DNA of 64,000 nt from Litomosoides sigmodontis (lineage: Eukaryota; Nematoda; Chromadorea; Rhabditida; Onchocercidae), in contig OY718808.1 in NCBI GenBank assembly GCA_963070105.1, positions 8,598,398 through 8,662,397 of the forward strand, written 5' to 3'. Shown in pieces: positions 1 to 17,000 of the stretch. The notes below the pieces were generated by a model. It was not told the DNA's origin and did no database searches. It saw nothing but the letters and a program-made list of their open reading frames with translations. Within the stretch, counting starts at the first letter, position 1. Each line of letters opens with the position of its first letter. The translations under genes were made by a program, and so were the position numbers.

Positions 1-271
1 AAAAATGAATTACTGGCTCATTTTTCAATCTATAATTTATAGTTACTGTTGTGATTTCTGTTATAATTACATCAGTCAGTTCGTGTTATAAGTGAAAACT
101 TTTAGAGATACTTAGTAAAAGAAAAACTTTCAAATTCTTTTGTTCTGAATTACTTTAAATTTTTTGAAAATGATAATTTTTTTGGTTTGCATTTTTTTAA
201 CTACTACGTTTAGGTCAAAGAATTGCATATTTTCTTTCAAAAAGCTCGAATTTGTGTGAACTATCGGCTAA

Positions 272-3727
<3,456 letters not shown>

Positions 3728-5650
3728 GGTATCTCAGTATCGCATTTGATTATTTCCTCGTTTTTCTGCAGGTTCTTTACTTCACTGTGCTAATTATGGG
3801 TTTATTTCGAATTATTGTAATGCGGGACCTATAAGAACATTTAGATTTCTTATAATTGCACATCTGTTGTTATTAGCTCGTATTTCGAAGCGGTAAATGA
3901 AAGAAGCTTGCGTTCAGATGAATATTGTCGCCTTTTCATTCTTGAAAATGATAACTGAATTGAAAAATGTTATTTCTCCCGTTGATTTGCTATTTTGTTT
4001 TTGTTTTCCTTTTATTACTTTGTAACCTTGACACTTCAGTGAAGTAAAATGATTAGTCACTTTAATGTCATCAGCATTGAAAAATCTAAAAATTTTGAAT
4101 ATGCGGAAATTACTGTTTTTTTAATTAGCATTATTTCACTATTTCTAATTTCATTTTATCACTACCTATGTATATATAATATCAAATCATCTTCATTATA
4201 GGTTGAAGAAAATACTGGGTACATTGGACTATAAGTATAAGATACTAATTTAGTTCCTTATAGTAAAACGAGTACTTAAAAAAAACACTAACGATGCATA
4301 AGACTGTAGGAAGTAAAAGCGGTCAAAAATATCATTCAAACAGGTCGTTTAGCATCTTGATGTAAAATTTCCTGTTATTTTAATTTTTCACTTGCGCATT
4401 TAAAAGGAGAGAAATATAAATATTACAATTGCAATTATTACAACTATTGCTCATTTGCTTCTTCATAGTTTCCTCCTTCATTTTTATTTGATAATAATAT
4501 TAATGCAATTAATATTGCCATAAATCTATCTTTTCAAAAAGACGGAAAAATCAAACAAGGAAAGATTTCATATCGGATATGCTATGACTGCAAGATATTA
4601 TCAGTATTATATTACCATATTGATGGTGCATCAAATCTATGTTGTTAGCTCTTCCTCATTAGATTTTATTTTTTCTCTCTCATTTTATATTCTAAAAAAA
4701 GTAATCGTTTTAGCTTGGACGATATGATGCAATATATAACACTTTCATTAATGCCTTTCTCAATTCATCTCTCATCATATAATGCTTTTTCTGCTTCTTT
4801 TTCGCTTTCGCTAATTTTCTCAATTATTTTGGGCAAATTGAAATTTCAGAAGGATTAATTATGTGCTTTAACATTCCCTTGCTAATTGCTGAAACAGTAA
4901 AAATTTTTTCAACGTATGATAATTTTCAAATTTTAATTAACTAAATCTGTTTATATTAACTGCTGCTAAACAATTATGATTTTATATAATTTGTACGTTT
5001 ATTTTTTTCATTCTTTAAGTATAAAATCTTCAAATTCATTTGTTGCTTGACATGCAAACGATGTGAAATGAGTTGGAAATAAAAGATGACTAGAAAACAA
5101 AGAAAGGAAAGTAATTGAAGATATTTCGCTTTAAACCACTTGAAAATTTCAGCTTTCCCAGGAAATTTTCTTCCTCTTAAATTATTTGCATACTTTTAAA
5201 TTCACATTTATCTCTCTTGAAATTACTTGTGCGATGCATACCTAAGCGTTAAATACAAGTTAATTTTGAAAAATTGAACTAATTCATATGAATTGTTTGT
5301 TCCGAGTACATTTAGCAGAACCCAACTTCATCCAAGCATACTACCTGTTTTAATTTTCCATTATTATTTAGCAATTTGCTTAACAACGAAATTGATTGCA
5401 ATGATTTTTTATTATTGAACCGTTCCTTCAAATTTACTTATTCAAAAATATGAATAAAAATTTCTATAATTTATCTAAATTTTATTGATCTAATTATAAA
5501 AACTCAAAGAAACCAATTCAAACTTGGGGTACTGGTAAGTAGTTTCCTCTTCCTTTATCAAACTTTTTGATATCAAACAACTAAAAAAAATTTTTGACGG
5601 GAACTTTAGTGATATCCGAAGTAATGAATCTATGAAATCCTTTTTTTAGC
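3728..5650. other. Intergenic, no gene seen
   Basis: AT-rich spacer between the AFG2-like gene and the sugar transporter. I saw no coding frame with splice support and no RNA gene. The last few hundred bases should hold the transporter promoter, but no specific element is recognisable. Confidence 0.6.
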
Positions 5651-7882
5651 ATGCAATTTCCAACAGGAAAACTTTTGCTTACCGGAATTTTCGTGGTCCT
5701 TGGAGGTGGATTTAATTTTGGTTTTCAAGTATCAATTATTAATCCGACGGGTGAACTGTTGCAGCAATTTTTGGTGCAATCTTTAGAGAGGTTATGATTT
5801 TTACTCTTCGGATAGATAATATGTTTATCACTGTTAAAATAATGTTGACAGTAGAACATAATGTTAATTGTAATCGAAAATTCAAATTAGCTTAGACTTG
5901 TTGCTTCAACACTTTAATTGAATTTTAATTTTACGAAATATGGTAAAATTTTACAAAGCATTATATTAATATCAGTGTAAGTCAACAAGCATTTGAAGAG
6001 AATTTGAGAAAAAAAAAGCACCTAGCACTGATCCATCAATTTTGAACTACCAAAGTTGGCCAGCTAGAAATTTATCTACCAGAATTTAGTTAAGAAAACA
6101 TCCATTCATAAATATTCCGAATTTGTAAAAATATTCTATCAAGAAATTTGCCTCTGAAAATTATTTGTTCGAAATTTAACGAATCAATCTGTCAAATCGA
6201 TTCTTTGCAACGTATAATCAATAATTTATAAAATCCGATTGGACTGTTGCCGGCCTTTACGTTTGCAATATATTGCGGCATTGCGCGGCGATCACTTTTG
6301 TTGCATCACAGTGAATTAAGAATTTGATACCTAATTGAAATACTTATAAAATAAATTTAGGCTTATTAAGAATGTTCCCTAATCAAAATATTCGTCAAAT
6401 TTAACTTGTTAATGAATTTTACTGCGGGAATTATTGCCAAATTCAACCATTCAAATCCATTTTACTTGAAAAATTAAACTTATCAGCAATTATAAGCTAA
6501 TAAAAAAATGCTTATCAAAGGATGATTGTCATTCACTGAACTCATTTCCATTCATATTTCCGTCATATATGCTCTGTTTGTAGTCGCTATGACATCGAAT
6601 TTTCGGAATTATCAGTACGATTATGCTGGTCATTCGTGGCTGGCATTTTATTTGTTGGCGCAACTGTCGGCGCTGCAGTAGTGCCGCCTGTAATTAATCG
6701 TGTTGGATCGCGCTGTTCATTTGTTATCACTGGAATTGTTAGGTTTTTTTCCTCTTCTCTTGATCTGTACCAGCCTTTTTAAATGAAATACGAGTGATTC
6801 AGAAGTATGCTATCCAGACGATCAGGAGGTAGCCTGGAATTAATTCCTCGGCTTGAATACTTAACTGTTGCAAAATGTGGGCTAAAACTTTGCTAGAACT
6901 GAAAAACTGGCTAATTTGCATGGTCAATCCTTTTATGTATTAGAGACAAATAATAATTATCATTTTGAATTTTCACGTAGCAATCCATAATTGACTGCTG
7001 AGAGGTGTTGCAAATTGAAAATTTAATTAATTTAATATTCATTTTAGCTATTTTTGTTTGACGATTTTACTTAATCATAACTGATGTATTTTAGTTTATA
7101 TCCACTATCTCTCACAAAAGAAAGAAGCAGCTCTTAATTTTTGACAAATTATTATCAAACTTTTCAACTTTTAGCATAATAGGAATACTTGAGGGAGCAA
7201 ATCTCTCGAACTGTTTTTCCTTTAATTCAAAATTTTTGTGAATTAAACTTTATAGCACTAAATTATCAAAATTTAGCTAATGATTATTGCACTGTCCTTT
7301 TCGCCCGTATCGAAATATACAAATATAGCGGAATTGTTTGTGCTTTCACGATTTATCGTTGGTATTTGTGTCGGTATGTGTACAACAGTACAAGGTGTTT
7401 TTCTAACGGAAATTAGTCCAGGTGAATTGAAGTCGATTACTTTCCAAATTAAATTCTGTTATTTAAAATGCAGTATGTCCTACAACTACTGCATCACAGT
7501 GCACCTTAAATAAAATGTTTCTTTTCCTTCCTCTTAATTTTTTACAATTTGGCAAGCAAATGTGGCTCTAAATAATTAAACAGCAATATTGTTCATTTCA
7601 AACTAAATTATTTTTCACAAAATGAAAAAACATTTTTTAGTTTATTTTTTCATCAGCTCAAGGTGTTCGAGTTTGGAATTATTTAATGCATTTTTCGCAA
7701 TTACTAATTTTGCCTGTTTCAGACAACAAAATTTTTTTCTCTGAGAAATAATGGAAGAGTTTACTGAAACTAGGAAAAAACTCCAAATCTTCTTAATTAT
7801 ATAAAATTAAAACTCCAATATTGTGAAAATATTTCACAAACTATTATTTGCGCCATTTTAGTGGTGCCTGTTCTTGATCTCT

Positions 7883-7919
<37 letters not shown>

Positions 7920-9807
7920 CTTGCTTTGTCATACCAGAGAAGCTAGCTTCATTTTTAGCTTTTAAATTCAATTTTTTGCATTTTCACAGTCCGTTTTCGT
8001 GGCCTAATGGGCACATTAACTGGCTTATCCACCAACATTGGTGCATTGGTTGCATCGATGGTTGGTTTGCCGCATATTTTTGGTACCAATAATTTATGGC
8101 CTTACTGTTATTACGTGGAAATGATTTCATGCGTAATGCTTATTTGCTATGCTATTTTCTTCCTTCACGAAAGTCCGTCGTATTTTCTGAAACGAATGGA
8201 CGTAAATGCTGCAAAAAAGGTCGCGCAACTGTACAACGGAAGGAGCGGTCGGCAAATTAATGAAGAAATTCAGCGATTGCAAAGACAGCAACGAAATGAA
8301 AATGCAATAAAAGAAATCAGTTGGCGGAAACTCTGCAATGATAGGTTGGGTTATCACCCAATATGATAAGTGATAAGTTGTACTCATTTACTGATTACTT
8401 CACATTTACAGACTGCTAATTTTGTAGTGGAAATAATTGTTGATGTAGGAAAGATGCATTTTGAATGAATTGAAATTCCTACTGTTTGAATTAGAAATGA
8501 CGCACTTATCACTGCTATCATTTATGCTAATGCAACAAGAAGCTTCTGAATATAAGTGGCATTTTAAAGTATACAAAAACTGAGTGAGTTCCCTTTTTTT
8601 TTTGTTGCTTAGTTCAATTTAGGGGAGGTTGTGTTAGTGTTAGACACGGATTCAACAAAATTAATTTTAATGAAATTTAAAAAATTGTTAATATTTTAGA
8701 GCAAGTGGTAAAGCATTTATCCTCTCAATACTTTTGAATTGTACGGTGAGCTTCAGCGGCATAATGGCAATGGTATTTTTTGGGACATCTCTTCTTAGCT
8801 CAGCTGGTTTCACGTCAACCGGTGCGTCACTGGCAAACTGTCTTGTAGGACTGGCTGGTACCGTTGCAATTGTCATCCAGGCTATCACCATTGATAAGGT
8901 TTAGGCTCGTCCTGCTTCTTCGAATTTAAAAAAATGAATTCTTTTTATTGCTACACCTTTAATCAAAGTTACAGCTTTTTCTTCTCTTTTCATTCTGCCA
9001 GACAATTGCTGTATTACACGAAGTAATCTGTAATAAATTAACTATACTGTTACTATTAATTATTACTGCTACTGTTCGCTGTTGTTATTTACTAGTACTC
9101 TAGTATTGGTATTGAGTAAATTTAAATTGTTGAAAGTGATGCATGAGGAAGAGTGTATTCGTTTAGATTGGACGTCGTCTATTGCTTCTTGGAAGTTTAA
9201 TGAGTTTAACAGCGGTGAATACTGGAATGATGATATTAGTTTGGACCTTTCGACAGTACCATTACACCTGGCTTGGATACTGCTTCCTTCTTCTCTTCGC
9301 ATCATTCCTTTTCCTTTTTAGGTTTATTTTTCTGATTTGAAGTTGCTACTAGCAAGCCTTAAAATTATTTACGATGTTCTCGTTATTCAAAAACCTTAAT
9401 TACTGTTAGCACTATGATTATTTGTTGTATTTATGCTAATCTTTTCGCTATAATCCTTTATCAGCAGCAAATAATGCTAATTTTTTTTAATTCGATCAAA
9501 TCAATTAAATGTTTTTACTTTCCTTTCCAGCATTGGTATCGGTCCGGTTGCGTGGTTCATTGCTACCGAATTAGCTGAGCCGTATTATCGAGCTCAACTA
9601 CAGTCACTATCCATCTCCGCGCAATATATCACCTGTTTCTTATGTCCAATTATTTACCTGCCATTGGAGGAATTAATCGGACCGTTCAGTTTCCTCATTT
9701 TCATCATTCCACTAATTACTGCAACCATTTGCATTTATCGTTACATGCCGGAAACTCGTAACCGTAGTCCGGAAGAGATTTACTATCTGTTAGAGTGCAA
9801 ACGATGA
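5651..9807 (+). CDS. SLC2-like facilitative sugar transporter (MFS), 474 aa
   Basis: Predicted 12-TM major facilitator of the glucose transporter (SLC2) family in the plasma membrane. Seven exons close in phase: 5651-5790, 6584-6737, 7277-7421, 7990-8344, 8700-8898, 9167-9321 and 9531-9807. Family marks: N-terminal GGGFNFGFQ; EISPVRFRG after TM4, created across the exon 3/4 junction; HESPSYFLKR after TM6 (usually PESPR); IGRRLLLLG (from residue 332) after TM8; IGIGPVAWF in TM10; and PETRNRSPEEI after TM12. The first-loop GRR motif is degenerate (NRVGSRCS). Exon 2 ends at 6737 rather than at the later gttttt donor, because only that choice keeps the frame and gives a continuous TM3. Substrate cannot be read from sequence. 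The start is the first ATG of an exon that begins the usual GLUT N-terminus. An AATAAA lies about 210 bp after the stop. Confidence 0.92.
7888..7914. repeat. (CT)n microsatellite
   Basis: Short pure CT run in transporter intron 3, about 75 bp before the exon 4 acceptor. It may simply extend the polypyrimidine-rich region. Confidence 0.85.
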
Positions 9808-10017
9808 TTGTTTCCGTGACGAAGACAGCTTTTCTTCATTTCCGTCATTTCTCACATTCATTTTGCAGTTTCAACTGTTTCCGTAAAATTTGCAATTTCT
9901 TCGTATACATCACTACTGTTAAGTGCTGTAAGCAATGAAATCGTATAATGATAGTATTCGCTACTATACATGTTGGAATTGGATTTCTGGAATTGGAATT
10001 TCATTACTTTAATTCAT

Positions 10018-10023
10018 AATAAA
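10018..10023 (+). promoter_or_regulatory. Polyadenylation signal AATAAA of the sugar transporter
   Basis: Canonical hexamer about 210 bp downstream of the transporter stop codon; the first clear AATAAA after it. Confidence 0.5.
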
Positions 10024-11539
10024 TGTAAATGATAATTTAGTGATTTATTTATTTCACACATCTCTTTCATTTGGAGAGCATGAATAGCAGGATGATTGCG
10101 CGCAATGATCAAATTTAATGAAATTTTTATCAAAATGAAATGCGAAAGGGAAAATTTGATGAAAATAATGTGAACAGAAAATCAATATGCCACATAGAAT
10201 TTGCTAATTGCTAAATTAAACGGTAAACTTTTCAATTTTAATGAAAAAATTTTATGGATAAGTAAAGTTACAGAGGATAATTCTCACATTTCATCTTCCC
10301 AAATAAAATATCTAATATTGAAATTTCCAGGTGAACGAGCAAATTATATTGCCTTCCTTTTTGTTCTTCAAAAGTATGAAAGAGAAATGAGAATAAAAAA
10401 GGCGTAAGAAAACAAAAGAGCAATTATTCTATAAAAGTGAAATCGAAGCGCAGAATTCAAGAAATGAATTTGAATGAGCTGAAAAGGGTGGATAAATTCG
10501 AATAATTCCTCTCCACTTGCATTCCTCCTCATCATCCATCCCTCTCTTACTACTTGTATGATTGATAAATGAAATAGCCCTTTTTTTTGTCTGAAATTTA
10601 AAAATGTTTTTTTTTGCTTTTAAACTTTTATTTATTATTCAATTTTATTATTTATTATTTATTTATTATTCATTATTTATTATTCAATGTGATTTGTGGT
10701 GAATTTTTATTACGTAAATGCAAATAAATGCACTCATTCCGTCCAAAAATCATCTTAGCCTGTTTAATTCACACTTCTCAACTACGTATGCATTCTTAGC
10801 GCATCGAACGGCTAGCAAATTTTTACTTTTATTTTGTTCGTTCCATTTACACTTATTATTATCATTCAACGGGAAACGTATATTTCACTGCAATTCCTAC
10901 AACACTTCAATTGTTTATCTGTTTATTTATTTATTTATTCATTTATTTATTTGTTTATTTATCTATCAACTTTCGAAGCATTCTGAATGAAACGCTTTAG
11001 TTTGGGTAGAATTATATTTATTATTCACTACGTTTACGAATGGAATTGAAATTGAAAATTGAAAAGAATGATTGTCGAAGATTTCCGATTTACTTCACCA
11101 CACCTTTGCTAATAAGAAGAAAATAACAGTAAAATGAACGCAAACAATTCTCATCAATTAATAAAATGCAGAAAACGAAAAAAAACTGCAAAAATTATTT
11201 GTTACTATAAATTTGTGCTAATTTTGCAATTTTACAGTTTTTTTTTGCAGTAACGATTGATTGCAATAATGCAGCAACGATTGTTGCTTCGTTTAAAATT
11301 TTTATTAAATGATTAATTTAATTGGTGAAATGAACTGTAACTGATAAATATGCCTTTGTTAAAATATTTGATGAAAAAAGGAAAAAAGAAGCGCCATGAG
11401 TCAAATTCTCTTAGCTAACAAAATGCCAGCTACCTGATGTTATGTTAATTTGATAAATTTAATTATTAAATTCCGGATAGTTAAACTGCTAGTTAAACAA
11501 AAGGCAAGTAAGAGGAGGAAAAAGATACTCAGTGATAGT

Positions 11540-11636
11540 GGGAGAGAGAGAGGGAGAGAGAGAGGAAAAAAGAGTTAGCAGAGAGTTGTGTTGTGGATTT
11601 TGTTTGCTTTTCGTTTTCGTTTTCGTTTTCGTTTTC
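11540..11636. repeat. GA tract followed by (TTTTCG)5
   Basis: Purine-rich GAGAGAGGG stretch (11540-11566) followed about 40 bp later by five direct copies of TTTTCG (11608-11636). Simple-sequence DNA; no function is implied. Confidence 0.8.
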
Positions 11637-14046
11637 TGAAAATTTCTCACTCATAATAGTCATAGGAGTAATCAGCGTTTTGAGATTTTTCAGCCTTATT
11701 TTCCAAACATTTTCAACTTCTGACCACTGCCACTTTTGCTAGCTAACAATATTATTTTTCTACAAAATTTCACATATTTATCTTTTAAGTTTTACATACT
11801 TATATTTTATACAATTTTTTTTCATTAATCGGCACTTTGTACCTCCCTTCTCCTCTCATTCTTCACCATTAGCATTAATTAATTAATTAGTTATGCAGAA
11901 AGAAAAGATTTTAGGATTTTAAAAAATTCAAGGAAATAACATTCCTCTCTCACATTTTATTCAATAAATAATAATTCAAATGAAATGACTGAGAATTCAT
12001 TTGAAAAGAAAATAAGAGGGAAGTGGTTGAGTGTGAGTGCGAATAAGCTCTATGAATGAGTGAAAATCCATTTCAAAATTAATCATTTCACAAATTCTTG
12101 ATAAAATTATTGGCTAGGAAAATTTTCGTCCTAAAAAATTTCAAGAAAAAAAGTGACAGAATTTATGAAGAAAGCATTCGCGCGTTCTTTTTTAACCGTT
12201 AAATGAATTAAAAAAAAAAATGGTGGCTGAGTAAGTACCATATGCTCAGCTTACACTTCCGAAAGAGGAAATTCACATCTATTTTTAAACTTTTCTATCT
12301 CAACTGAAATTTCAGGCTTTAGTGAAACAAGTTAAACTTTTGAAGAGAGGAAAATGAAAAAATGGACAAAATTGCAAATATTTCCTTTACGCTCGAAAAT
12401 TTTCAACGTCTGTATTTGTCCATCAAAAGTCTTTGCAAAAGTACTTTTGGCCAATGAATGCATTTTGACTTTCCCTTTAGTCGCATAGTTATTGACTTAG
12501 TTTTGTTGAAATTTGAATTTGTTAAATTTACCCAATAAAAATAAACAGAAAGGCAGACGAAATAAACTAAGGCCGAGAAGTGTGCTAGTTGATAAGTCAA
12601 AACATATTATTTCAATTTAACAGTAAACTTTTTTCAACTATTACAATGTTATTTTGCGGAGCATTTGAAGTATCAAAGTTATCACCAAACACATTGACTA
12701 TTCTTTTCATTTCCAATAATTTGCATTTTACAGTGCTTTAAATTAAATTTTTAAATGTTAAAAAAAGAAAGTCTTGCAAAAATTGCGAAATATTAATGTT
12801 AAAAATTTTTTTATTAAAAATACACCGTCTTAAGGCTTAATCGTAAATTTAGATTGGAATGAAATTTATGCATTACATATCAGACGTCATAGTCACAAAT
12901 TAAAATATGCAAAAAAAAATGAACCTGCCATTTATCTCAACTGACACTTTGCTTTTATTGCTATTTTAAGCAAAATTAAGGTAAAATAATAAGTTACAGA
13001 TGAATTAATTGTGATTTGTAAGTTAAAGTAAGTGAAAGAGGAAAAAAAAGTTCTCACTGAGGCTTAACTTAGAACTGGAACATCTAGTTTTCATTTCAAT
13101 TTATCAAATTTTGATTTTGGTTTTTTGAAGGAGCAACGATTGAATGGGGGCTTAAGTGAGAACGGGCGGAAAGAGCGCATGATAGATTTGATTGAAGCAA
13201 AATTCAGCGAAAGAAATTGGATAAGATGAAAGTGATCATTTAAATTCCCAGCGGAGCAATATAGCAAATGACAAATGCTTCTCATACTTTAATACAAGCT
13301 AAATGACCTAAACCAAAGAGTGGAAATTTTTTGCTTTTAATTTTTCCGTTACACTTCACAAACACAATCATTTCAATGGTTTATTCTCTTTCTCTCTTCG
13401 TTGTTTTTTGAGTATAAAATTCGTAAGTTTTTTACTCTTAAATTTAAAAATTGCAAATAAAAGTTGATTTGTAAACAAGTGAAATGTTGCTTGGCAGTTA
13501 GTAATCTCTCTTATAATTTTGCTAGTGCAATTAAAATTTCACTTATTTCTCGTCGTTTGTTTTTCATCAGCAATTTCAAAAAAACAATCTTTCCAAGCAT
13601 ATTATACATGTGTGAATGAATATTCGTGTTGCAACAATGGTGAATAAACTACGTACGTGTGTAAGTGCGTGCAGGTTAGGTCTCTTTGTGTAGACTTGCG
13701 CGTACGGGTCCATATTTCCGGATTTCCTTACGTCAGTGTCCGTGTATGTGTGTGTGTGTGTTTTTTAGGTGTTATGAACTGCGCCCCGTGTCACATCAAA
13801 AAATTGATTTATAGTTTCCGTATGGTTTTAATTCTCTTTCAATTACTTTTAAAAGATTAACGAAGAGCTATTAAAATTACATTTAACAAATACGACAGCA
13901 ATAATTTGCTAAAATATTCGTTCGTTTGTCACTGTAGCCGCTCACTGTCCACCACATTTATAGCCCACCTGGATGGATAGTCTGATTACATAACAGGTAA
14001 CAGGTAGGATTAGAACAGTGCTAATTACACCAATTTTTTATTGCAG

Positions 14047-17000
14047 TAAAGCAATCAAATCCGGAGTCATCGTAACACAATATCTGGACGTTGCTGCATT
14101 GAGCAATTCAACCTTTTGTTCTTCACGTAAGTATTGCTTAAAACTTCCTGGCCAAAATTTGCAAATTTCATCCTTCCGTATAAATTTTTATTATAAATTT
14201 AATCCTCTTTCATAATTTCTACTAATCATTACTAACTTGCTCTTTTTCTTGAAAAAAAAAAACATTAATTAAGAAAAAAGACAGAGAAAAAATTTTATCT
14301 TCAAATTTTTAACAAATTCCAAACAATCTTTTCACTTAATTGGATTGAAACAAAAAGAAAAAAGGGCGTTTTTTTTTCCAATTATTTGCAAGATCCAAAT
14401 TCAAAAATCGAAAATTGCATAAATTTGAAATTTCATGTAATTCTCGGGGCTTGTTTACCATAGAGGATAATGTGCAGGAGGAGGAGGAGGATGGGATGAT
14501 AAGCTGCTTCATGTGATTAGCTAGACAATTAATGCTACACTGCAATGAGCATGCCCGTTGACACGATTATCGCTCAACTGCTTTTGAAGTGTACCGGAAT
14601 GCTTATTAAGCATTCGCCTCAATAAGCTTGTTTTTTTTCTCGCTTCTTAAGCTAACATTCAGTTTAGCATTTCGAGGGAACATTTCGCACCGTTTTGCCT
14701 GAGAGGAATCCATGAAAATGATTGATAATTTTTTGCTAAAACATTTATTTTCAACAATTTTCATTTTAGGTAATATCAAATCGAACTATTCCATTGTACG
14801 TTCTCGTAGAGTTTGTTTCAAATAAAACTACTTACTTTTATTAATTTTTCATTCTTTTTTTTTTTGCAAAAATATTATTTTAAATGGTAACGAAAAATTT
14901 TTGAGTTATGAGGAAATGCGTAAGATTGTCTTATCCCAGCGCAAAAACAATAATTAATAACGGCTAAAATCAAGAATAAGATGATTGCTTTTATCTAGCA
15001 ATGACGTAATCATCATTTATTCATTTGAAGTGAAGTGCGCACAATTTAGCTAGCATAACGCCCTGCTAATCTATTTGTCTAATTTTCAAACTTTTTTTCC
15101 CCCAATTTCCTCTTACCGCGCTATTTAATGGTTATCATTGTTCTTCCTGCCACTGCTCAGTTATTAATTTAAAATTTCAAAAAATATGTTTTCAATGTGT
15201 ATGGCGTGTGCTGAACTTTTGAACATTCAGCAAAGAGACATGCAGCGATTTAGATAGAATTTAAATACTTGCAGCAAATCCAAGCTAGCCAACTATTTTA
15301 AAATTTATTGTCAAGAATGTTTTTTTTTTTAATTTTACCATCAAAAGTGTAAAAAGCAAAGTGTGTGCGAACATTTTGCGGGACGAAAAAAAGTAATTCT
15401 AATATTTTCAAAAAAACATATTGAAAGGTTGAAGAAGCGAAGTGTATTATTTTCTATCTATTTTTTTTACAATAAAAATAGCAAAGGCAATTATATTGAA
15501 GAGATTTATATAACTGTAAGTTTTTTTTAAAAAAAAATAAAGGAAAAAAGATATGTCGATTATTCTGATCATTAAATTTGTCCAATTTCACATTTTTTCT
15601 CACAAAAAAAATTTTGAATCACCCAAAATTATTCCTACACTTTTTCTTTTTCTCACTCTCTCTCTTTCTTTCTCTCAATTCCTTTATTCTCTTGACATTT
15701 TCCAAGTCCAATTCAAATGCTAATTTTAATCCTTACATCATCATTGCGAGCAAAGATGCCATTGCAAAAATGATTGGTGATGCCTGACGCAAGTATGTTG
15801 CACTCACCACTTCATCCTCACAATAAAAAAATGAAATGAAACGAAATTGGATGAATTGAAATGAGAGGAGAGGAGAGACGGAGGGGTGCATCAACTAAAA
15901 TGAATTCCTTTTTTTTTCACCCTTTCCAAAATTCCTGGATTGGCAGGAACACGCAATGCGCACTTTTAAACCACTCCGAGAGAACGAAAAATGGGAGTAA
16001 CTCCATCGATGAATAAATATTTAAGCGTTTTTGACAGGCCATACACGTCACTGAAATGTCTACGGGCCTATTCATTGCAGCTACGTGAACGCTGAAAGGT
16101 TTAGCAAAAAAAAACGAAAAAAGTATTCGAAATTGCTGAAATTTTTTTCCCAATAGCTTTTTCCATTTCAAATTTCCACCATTTGTTTATTGCATATGCA
16201 GGAATTTATATTTAATACTGAAATTTGATATTGATAATTGATTTCCATCATTTCCCGATTATCACATGCCGGTTTAATTACAATGAGTTTTAAGAGTTAC
16301 ATGGCGAGAAATAATAATTATTGCCGTGTGTTTTTAATAAAATATAATTATTTTAATTAAAGACAACTAAATAATTGAATTTGTGCCAATTGAAGTGATG
16401 TCATTTGATGGTAACAACCGACGATAGTGTTAGTTGTAAGCTGAAAAAAAAAAGCATTCCTCGTCAAGACGTAGAACGAAAGAAATTATGGGTCTTCAAA
16501 TCTTCCAATTGCACAATAAGGTTTAATTTTGAAATTTAACAAAATTAGTCGTACCGCATTTCAAATAAGTTATATTTCAGGCAAAAATTTTATGTGAAAA
16601 GTTATTAATCAAGCGAAAGCCAGTGCACTTTACGTGAAAATTATATGGAGAAAGAGTAAAACGGAGGGCAACCTAAATTTGGAATTATTTCAAATGATAT
16701 AAAATTTGAAGTTATTTTGAGTTGCATTGATTGAATTTAAATCAAATTTAAAAATTTTAATTTGAAAATTAATAATAGAATTTGCCTGACTCATTCATTC
16801 ACCTATTTTTTGTTTTTTTTTTCCATTTTCATTTTTCAGGTAATTGACAGAATTGAAGCGTCAGCGTGGCAAATTCGTGAAACAAATATTAGACTTGCAA
16901 TTGTGCTATTCTTTTATCTCTTAATTGGTGCTGTTGTTTTTGTGCAAATTGAAAGTCCCGTGGAGAGGAATGACATGGAAGCATACGAGGAATTCCGTTT

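Larger units (their letters stand above)
9808..14046. other. Intergenic, simple repeats only
   Basis: About 4.2 kb with no supportable gene on either strand. Contents are low-complexity ATT/TTTA runs near 10.62-10.69 and 10.92-10.97 kb, a GA tract at 11540-11566, five TTTTCG repeats at 11608-11636 and a short TG tract near 13745. The first exon of the K2P channel may lie in its last part but could not be placed. Confidence 0.55.

Noticed and set aside
9069..9321. Opposed open frames of 78-79 codons
   Set aside because: Both are shadows of transporter exon 6 (9167-9321), which reads in a third frame and gives the IGRRLLLLG motif.
16270..16295. Sequence resembling the start of the nematode SL1 leader (GGTTTAATTAC)
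   Set aside because: Only the first 11 bases agree; the rest of the leader, its donor site and an Sm site are absent.
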